Source: Microbacteriaceae bacterium (GTDB lineage: Bacteria > Actinomycetota > Actinomycetes > Actinomycetales > Microbacteriaceae). From it: a DNA stretch of 20,369 nt. Each line of letters opens with the position of its first letter. Position 1 is the stretch's first letter. The notes under the pieces are model-generated. The model had not been told where the DNA came from, made no database searches, and saw only the letters and a list, made by a program, of their open reading frames with translations. The stretch spans positions 1-20,369 of the forward strand of contig JAAYAS010000139.1 of NCBI GenBank assembly GCA_012719255.1, read 5' to 3'. Below, piece by piece: positions 16,116 to 20,369 of this stretch. The position numbers were made by a program, and so were the translations under genes.

Positions 16116-17126
16116 TCACGTGACCGTGAGGACGCGCTGGTCGGCGGCCTGCTCGAACAGCGGGCCCCAGTCGACGGGCGCCGGTCGGCGCGGACGGGTG
16201 GTTCTGAACAGCGCTCGGCAGGGTTCGGCGAACGCGGCGGCGCGGAAGGCGTCGCGGATCGCCGTGTCGAGCTCAGCCGCCTCGACGGTCGCCCGGTGGT
16301 TCCAGTGCACCGGCAGCAGCCCCGCTCGCAGCAGATCGGCGTCGCGCCCGTGCGCGCGCTCGACGAGCTCGGCGATGGTCGTGCCCTCGCGGTGCTGATC
16401 GTCGTACTTCGCCCGTCCGTCGGCCTCACCGACGACCCGCTGCCGCCGCCAGGTGAAGTCGTTGCGGGCGACGAACCGGCCGTGCTCGTCGACGACCTCG
16501 AGCTGGAGTTCGGGCGCGGGCAGCCCCAGCCGGTCGAACAGCACCCGGCTGCGGGACTCGAGGACGCTCTCGGCGAGCGGATCGGCGAAGTCGCGGACGA
16601 ACTCGCGCTTGCGCAGCGCGTAGCCGGGCGTGCAGTCGAGATCGTCGCGCGGGAACCCGCGGCGCAGCGCCGCGTCGACGATGGGCACCGATTCCATCGG
16701 GTCGAGCCGGACGGCGAGGTCCCGCAGCGTCCGCCGGCCGCCGGTGTGCGCGAGGCCGTGGACGTGCACGAGCTCGCCGGGGTCGAGCGGTGCGGCGACG
16801 GCGTGCACCCACCTGCTGTCGGCCTTCGATCCGGAGCCAGGACGGATCACCGACACACGATCGAGGAGCCGCATCGGCACCGGCAGGCCGAGGAGCACCG
16901 CGGCGCTCCAGTGGCTGATCACCGTGCCGGGGCCGAGCAGCGGCGCGGTCACGGCGATGAGCGCGCCGTGGCGCTCCTCGGGCGTGGGGGCGGCGTCGTC
17001 ATCGTCGGGCTGGAGGTAGGCGCCGGGCCGCAGCCGGACGAGCTCGCCCGCCTCGGCACGACGGTGCAGCTGCTTGGGGTCGCCGCCCCGGCGGGCGATC
17101 GCGGCGGCCGTGATGAGCGTGTGCAT
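16116..17126 (-). CDS. AbiEi-like winged-helix protein with DUF559 / PD-(D/E)XK nuclease-like C-terminus
   Basis: 336 aa from ATG 17126. The N-terminus (about 1-95: TAAAIARRGGDPKQLHRRAE, then RLRPGAYL and VISHWSAAVLLGLPV) matches the winged-helix plus extension found in AbiEi-type antitoxin-like proteins. The C-terminal half (about 190-260) contains LESRSRVLFDRLGLPAPELQ, NDFTW and VVGEADGRAKYD. Asp223, Glu234, Asp236 and Lys240 could form a PD-(D/E)XK-type active site as in DUF559/Vsr-like proteins. Such fusions are frequent orphans in actinobacteria. No AbiEii-type toxin gene is adjacent, so a toxin-antitoxin role is unsupported. No Shine-Dalgarno site is evident; TTGGAT lies 6 nt before the ATG. 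Both flanks are repeat-rich non-coding DNA. Domain assignment is from motif memory. Confidence 0.75.
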   Translation of the reverse strand: MHTLITAAAIARRGGDPKQLHRRAEAGELVRLRPGAYLQPDDDDAAPTPEERHGALIAVTAPLLGPGTVISHWSAAVLLGLPVPMRLLDRVSVIRPGSGSKADSRWVHAVAAPLDPGELVHVHGLAHTGGRRTLRDLAVRLDPMESVPIVDAALRRGFPRDDLDCTPGYALRKREFVRDFADPLAESVLESRSRVLFDRLGLPAPELQLEVVDEHGRFVARNDFTWRRQRVVGEADGRAKYDDQHREGTTIAELVERAHGRDADLLRAGLLPVHWNHRATVEAAELDTAIRDAFRAAAFAEPCRALFRTTRPRRPAPVDWGPLFEQAADQRVLTVT

Positions 17127-17455
17127 GGCGGCATCCAAGCGCCCGCGGCCCGGGCGCGCATCCCGTGACCGGCGTTCTGTGGATGGATGACCGCTCACAG
17201 CGCGTGCGCACGACGCCGCCGAGCCGCGCGGCACCCCGCGCGTCCGCAGCACCGCCGCGGAAGCACTTGGGTCCGCATCCGCGTCGCCCGCCCGACACCA
17301 GGCACCAGGGCGCTCCAGCTCGGTGTCGCTGGTGCCCCGGTGATCTCGCTGGCGCCGTAGCCCCAGGAACTACGGATCGCACCACCATCTCGGGAGGGCA
17401 CCAGCGTCTTCGCAACCGGCCAGCGGCATGCGGAGGGAGGCGATGCGGGGGCGAG
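17127..17455. other. 329-bp non-coding region between the AbiEi-like and SGNH genes
   Basis: No convincing coding sequence. 17127-17280 shows only the upstream region of the AbiEi-like gene. 17301-17405 holds four GGCACCAG-type motifs and a short hairpin. 17410-17455 is purine-rich and unremarkable. A 68-codon minus-strand frame at 17195-17401 lacks protein-like composition and a ribosome site. Confidence 0.6.
17301..17405. repeat. Right cluster of GGCACCAG-type dispersed motifs
   Basis: GGCACCAGGG at 17301-17310 is a direct repeat of 15971-15980. GCTGGTGCC is at 17328-17336, the variant GCTGGCGCC at 17348-17356 and GGCACCAGC at 17397-17405. TCGGTGT follows both GGCACCAGGG copies (16003-16009 and 17320-17326). 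CCGTAG (17355-17360) and CTACGG (17370-17375) add a small hairpin. Confidence 0.6.
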
Positions 17456-18580
17456 TCAGTCGGTGGGGGAGGAGGGCGCCTCCGGAGCGGTCGGTTCGGC
17501 GGGAGATGACGACATGGTCGAGGGGGACCGCTCAGCGGGAGCAGACGGCACGGCCGAGGGGGACGGGAGGGCGGCGCTACCAGCGGCGGCGGCGGTCTCA
17601 GCGGTAGCGGTGCCGGCGACGGAGGCGGTTCCAGCGGAGGCGGTAGCGGGAGGAGCACCCGCGCTGGCACCCGCGTCGGCGCGGAGCGGCACGGGATTCG
17701 GGTACTTCGGCGAGACGGCGTCGCCGCTCGAGACTCGGCGCAGGCGGCGGCCGAGCCAGGGCACGACGTGGGTGCGCGCCCAGACGAGGTCGTCGCGGCG
17801 GGCCTCGCGCCAGCGCTGCGGGCGCACGGGCTCCGGCGCCATCGGGGCGAGGGTGTGCGGCGCGCCGAGGGCGTCGAGCACGAGCCGGGCGACCTCGTGA
17901 TGGCCGAGCGGGTTGAGGTGCAGGCGGTCGTCGGCCCACATCCGGGCGTCCTGGATCGACCTGCAGCCCCACTGGTCGGCGACCACGCAGCCGTGGCGGT
18001 CGGCGATCGCGCGCAGGTGGCAGTTGTAGACGGCGACGGTCGAGCGCACGTGCTTGAAGCCGCTCGAGAACCGCGTGTCGACGCCGGTGAGCACGACCAC
18101 GGTCGCCCCGGTCGCTACGAGCCGCTCGACGGCGCGCTCGTAGCGCGCGGCGATCGCGTCGGCGTCGGCGCTCGGCCGGATGAGATCGTTGCCGCCGGCG
18201 CTGAACGTCACCAGGTCGGGCCGCAGCTCGATCGCGCGGTCGAGCTGCTCGGCGACGATGCGGTCGATGAGCCGGCCGCGGATCGCGAGGTTCGCGTACG
18301 CGAAGTCGTCGGTGCCGAGGGCGAGCTGCTCGGCGACCCGATCGGCCCAGCCCCGCACGCCGTTCGGCGCGTCGGGGTCGGGGTCGCCGACGCCCTCGGT
18401 GAACGAGTCGCCGAGCGCGACGAAGCGGCGCCAGGGATGCGCGGGCGCGCCGAGCGCGGGAGCGGGCGCCGGTTCCGAGCCAAGCGAGCGGGGCGGGTCG
18501 GCGATCGCGTCGCTCCCGGAGATCCCGGTGCCGTCGGCGCTCCGGGCGGTCGCGGTGCGGTCGGGGTCGTGCGTGGTCAT
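17456..18580 (-). CDS. SGNH/GDSL hydrolase with low-complexity C-terminal tail
   Basis: 374 aa from ATG 18580, which has AGGAG 9 nt upstream; an in-frame ATG at 18598 lies upstream of that site and is disfavoured. The first 50 residues are polar and disordered. The SGNH core is complete: block I ALGDSFTEGVGD with Ser59, the block II glycine probably in LAIRGRL, block III SAGGND with Asn131, and block V DRLHLNP with Asp218 and His221. No signal peptide is present, so it is a cytosolic esterase/lipase-type enzyme of unknown substrate. Residues about 300-374 are almost only Ala, Ser, Pro, Thr, Gly and Glu, encoded by a degenerate GC-rich repeat near 17580-17660. The tail is probably disordered and may be a recent extension. 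Confidence 0.85.
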   Translation of the reverse strand: MTTHDPDRTATARSADGTGISGSDAIADPPRSLGSEPAPAPALGAPAHPWRRFVALGDSFTEGVGDPDPDAPNGVRGWADRVAEQLALGTDDFAYANLAIRGRLIDRIVAEQLDRAIELRPDLVTFSAGGNDLIRPSADADAIAARYERAVERLVATGATVVVLTGVDTRFSSGFKHVRSTVAVYNCHLRAIADRHGCVVADQWGCRSIQDARMWADDRLHLNPLGHHEVARLVLDALGAPHTLAPMAPEPVRPQRWREARRDDLVWARTHVVPWLGRRLRRVSSGDAVSPKYPNPVPLRADAGASAGAPPATASAGTASVAGTATAETAAAAGSAALPSPSAVPSAPAERSPSTMSSSPAEPTAPEAPSSPTD

Positions 18581-18654
18581 GCGCGGGGGCTCCTGCATCG
18601 GCGGATGGGCGGGCCGGCGCCGATGCGGACCCGCCCGGCGCGGCTGAGCATCCG

Positions 18655-18660
18655 AGCGTA
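18655..18660 (-). promoter_or_regulatory. Candidate -10 box for the SGNH hydrolase gene
   Basis: On the minus strand TACGCT fits TANNNT and would start transcription about 65-70 nt before ATG 18580, leaving room for the AGGAG ribosome site. No -35 is evident. Confidence 0.35.
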
Positions 18661-18778
18661 GACCCGCGGCCTCGCATCCCGCCACGGGGGACAGCCCGAG
18701 AGATTCCGGAGGCTGCGGCTCCGCGACCGACGGGCCCGGCCCCGGGGCGGCGACGAGGAGGCTGTCGGCGGGCGGGGC

Positions 18779-18784
18779 TACCGT
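18779..18784 (+). promoter_or_regulatory. Leaderless-type -10 box for the acyl-CoA dehydrogenase-like gene
   Basis: TACCGT, then exactly 6 nt (AGAGGC), then ATG 18791: the same geometry as at 6342 and 7616. Confidence 0.55.
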
Positions 18785-18790
18785 AGAGGC

Positions 18791-19981
18791 ATGGCCACCA
18801 CCGACCCCCGAGAACTGCTCGACGACGACCTGCTCGCCGTCTTCCGCGACCGCGCCGCGAAGCTCGACGCGGCGAACGAGTTCCCCGTCGACGACCTCGA
18901 CGACCTGCGCGAGCTCGGCTACCTCACGCTGCTCGCCCCGCGCGAGCTCGGCGGCGGCGGATTGACGCTCGAGCAGGTCGCGCGGCTGCAGATGCGGCTC
19001 GCGACGGCGGCCCCCGCGACGGCCCTCGCGGTGAACATGCACCTCATCACCACCGGCGTCGTGCGGGTGCTGCGCGAGCGCGGCGACGAGTCGATCGACT
19101 GGATCGCCCGCGAGGCGGTCGCCGGCGAGGTGATCGCGCTCGCGATCTCCGAGACCGGCAACGACGCCGTCACCTTCGACTCGACGGTCACCGCGGTGCC
19201 CGACGGCGAGGGCGGCTACACCTTCACCGGCACGAAGATCTTCACCACCCTCTCGCCGGTGTGGACCCGGCTGTGGATCTTCGGCCGCGACGACTCCGGC
19301 GACGAGCCGAGGCTCGTGCACGCGATGCTCCACCGCACCGACGAGGGCATCCGCATCCACGACGACTGGGACACCGTCGGCATGCGCCCGACCCAGTCGT
19401 GCACCACCTCGCTCGAGGGCGTGCACGTCGCCGCCGACCGCGTCATCGGGTACTCGCCGGTCGGCCCGAACGGCGCGCCGCTCGTGTTCGGCATCTTCGC
19501 GAACTTCCTGCTGCTCATCGGCGCCTGCTACATCGGCATCGGCGACCGCGCCGTCGAGCTCGCCGTCGAGGCGGCGCACGGCCGCACGAGCCGCGTCGCC
19601 GGGGGAGCGCCGTACGCCGACGACCCCGCGATCCGCGACATCGTCGCCCGCATGGGGATGCGCCAGCTCGCCGCCCGCACGTTCGTCGAGTCGGTCGCGC
19701 GCGACGTCGACGAGGTCGCCGACCACGGCACCGGCTGGTTCCCGCGCTTCACCGTCGCGAAGCACGACGGCACCCGCGCCGCCCGCGAGACCGTCGCCGA
19801 CGCGCTCGAGGTCGTCGGCGGCTCGGCGTTCCGCTCGCAGTCGGAGCTCGGCCGCCTCTACCGCGACGTCGCCGCGAGCGTCTTCCACCCCTCGCAGGAC
19901 CGCGTCGTCCGCAGCGGCGTCGCCGGCTGGCTGCTCGGCCCGACCACCGCCCAGAAGGAGGCGACCGGCACGGATGACTGA
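18791..19981 (+). CDS. Acyl-CoA dehydrogenase-fold flavoprotein
   Basis: 396 aa, the usual family length. A helical N-terminal domain (1-110, with ELGGGGLTLEQVARLQMRLA) is followed by the beta domain (AISETGNDAV, FTGTKIFTT, WDTVGMRPTQS) and a C-terminal helical bundle (GDRAVELAVEAAHGR, ALEVVGGSAF, LGRLYRDVAAS). These are flavin-binding and fold signatures of the family. At the place where short- and medium-chain enzymes have the catalytic Glu (a YEGT-type motif) this protein reads VFHPSQD. No Glu is obvious at the alternative helix-G position, so a monooxygenase-like or other reaction is possible. The stop overlaps the next gene (ATGACTGA), so the two are co-transcribed. Confidence 0.85.
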   Translation: MATTDPRELLDDDLLAVFRDRAAKLDAANEFPVDDLDDLRELGYLTLLAPRELGGGGLTLEQVARLQMRLATAAPATALAVNMHLITTGVVRVLRERGDESIDWIAREAVAGEVIALAISETGNDAVTFDSTVTAVPDGEGGYTFTGTKIFTTLSPVWTRLWIFGRDDSGDEPRLVHAMLHRTDEGIRIHDDWDTVGMRPTQSCTTSLEGVHVAADRVIGYSPVGPNGAPLVFGIFANFLLLIGACYIGIGDRAVELAVEAAHGRTSRVAGGAPYADDPAIRDIVARMGMRQLAARTFVESVARDVDEVADHGTGWFPRFTVAKHDGTRAARETVADALEVVGGSAFRSQSELGRLYRDVAASVFHPSQDRVVRSGVAGWLLGPTTAQKEATGTDD

Positions 19982-20369
19982 GCCCGCCCGCATCCCGGAC
20001 GGGCGCCAGGTCGGCACCTACGCCGCCGAGCACCTCTCGCCGGCGTTCCCGCGGCGCGCGCCGTGGGGCACCGCCGGAAGCCTGCGCGCCTGGCAGCAGG
20101 AGGCGATCGAGCAGTACTTCGCGGCGTCGCCGCGCGACTTCCTCGCCTCGGCGACCCCCGGCGCCGGCAAGACGACGTTCGCGCTGCGCCTCGCCGCCGA
20201 GCTCCTGCACCGCCGCGAGGTGAACCGCGTCATCGTCGTCGCCCCCACCGACCACCTGAAGACCCAGTGGGCGGCCGCGGCGGCGCGCGTCGGCATCAAG
20301 CTCGACCCGCGGTTCTCGAACGCGCAGCGCACCTTCGCCACCCGCGAGTACCACGGCGTCGCCGTCACC
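19974..20369 (+). CDS. DEAD/DEAH-box helicase (superfamily 2), N-terminal part only
   Basis: The start ATG at 19974 overlaps the previous stop by 8 bases (ATGACTGA), with AAGGAGG 12 nt upstream. 132 codons are visible before the window ends. LRAWQQEAIEQYF precedes Walker A ATPGAGKTTFALRLA (about residues 63-77), then VIVVAPTDHLKTQWA (motif Ia). This order, a Q-like element, motif I and motif Ia, is that of SF2 helicases of the SSL2/COG1061 type. Motif II and the second RecA domain lie outside the window. Its coupling with the flavoprotein gene has no evident functional reason. Confidence 0.88.
   Translation, partial: MTEPARIPDGRQVGTYAAEHLSPAFPRRAPWGTAGSLRAWQQEAIEQYFAASPRDFLASATPGAGKTTFALRLAAELLHRREVNRVIVVAPTDHLKTQWAAAAARVGIKLDPRFSNAQRTFATREYHGVAVT

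Noticed and set aside
15940..17405. Insertion sequence around the AbiEi/DUF559-like gene
   Set aside because: No transposase or integrase, no long terminal inverted repeats and no target-site duplication could be defined; only short shared motifs are present.
18581..20017. N-terminal extension of the SGNH hydrolase antisense to the acyl-CoA dehydrogenase-like gene
   Set aside because: The extension has no protein-like composition, and ATG 18580 has a well-placed ribosome site.

Overview
The window is high-GC DNA from an actinobacterium, most likely a member of the Microbacteriaceae. This rests on the strong G/C third-position bias, frequent GTG starts, GTGA start/stop overlaps, leaderless-looking promoters and gene neighbourhoods (SURF1 - small Cys/His protein - DUF3099 beside fabG; glgC divergent from a GT4 glycogen synthase; zinc-independent L31). 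The family-level call is inference from gene content, with no database search. No tRNA, rRNA, insertion sequence, phage gene or CRISPR array was recognised.

Layout. 1-1537: 3' part of an ABC-F translation factor. 1603-3073 (minus): a tight three-gene operon of DUF3099 membrane protein, a 90-aa Cys/His protein and SURF1, divergent from fabG (3220-3939). 4094-4252: a 52-aa two-helix membrane protein behind a -10 box and a perfect palindrome. 4355-6297 (minus): glgC-serB, translationally coupled and divergent from the glycogen/maltose-1-phosphate synthase gene (6354-7544). Then come a stand-alone ABC ATPase (7628-8413), rpmE2 with a structured leader (8636-8896) and an MFS exporter (9080-10510). 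10541-13038 (minus): treS followed by a DEDDh exonuclease. 13146-14024: an alpha/beta hydrolase. 14055-15813 (minus): a SpoU RNA methyltransferase followed by a sirtuin. 16116-17126 (minus): an AbiEi-like plus DUF559-like protein with repeat-rich DNA on both sides. 17456-18580 (minus): a secretion-signal-less SGNH hydrolase with a low-complexity tail. 18791-20369: an acyl-CoA-dehydrogenase-fold protein overlapping the start of a DEAD/DEAH helicase that runs off the end.

How the genes fit together. The clearest shared pathway is alpha-glucan metabolism: GlgC makes ADP-glucose, the divergent GT4 enzyme uses it for glycogen or maltose-1-phosphate, and TreS interconverts maltose and trehalose. 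GlgE, maltokinase and branching enzyme are not in this window. Most other genes are housekeeping: cytochrome oxidase assembly, fatty-acid synthesis, serine synthesis and translation.

The least ordinary stretch is 15814-17455. A lone wHTH/nuclease-like gene is bracketed by two roughly 300-bp non-coding regions that share a dispersed GGCACCAG-type motif. One of them also holds an octamer tandem array, a 16-mer tandem array and a G-quadruplex-type tract. I see no proof of a new system, but this is the best place to look. A second theme is a start-site pattern, a TANNNT box exactly 6 nt before ATG, seen at three genes with looser versions at three more.
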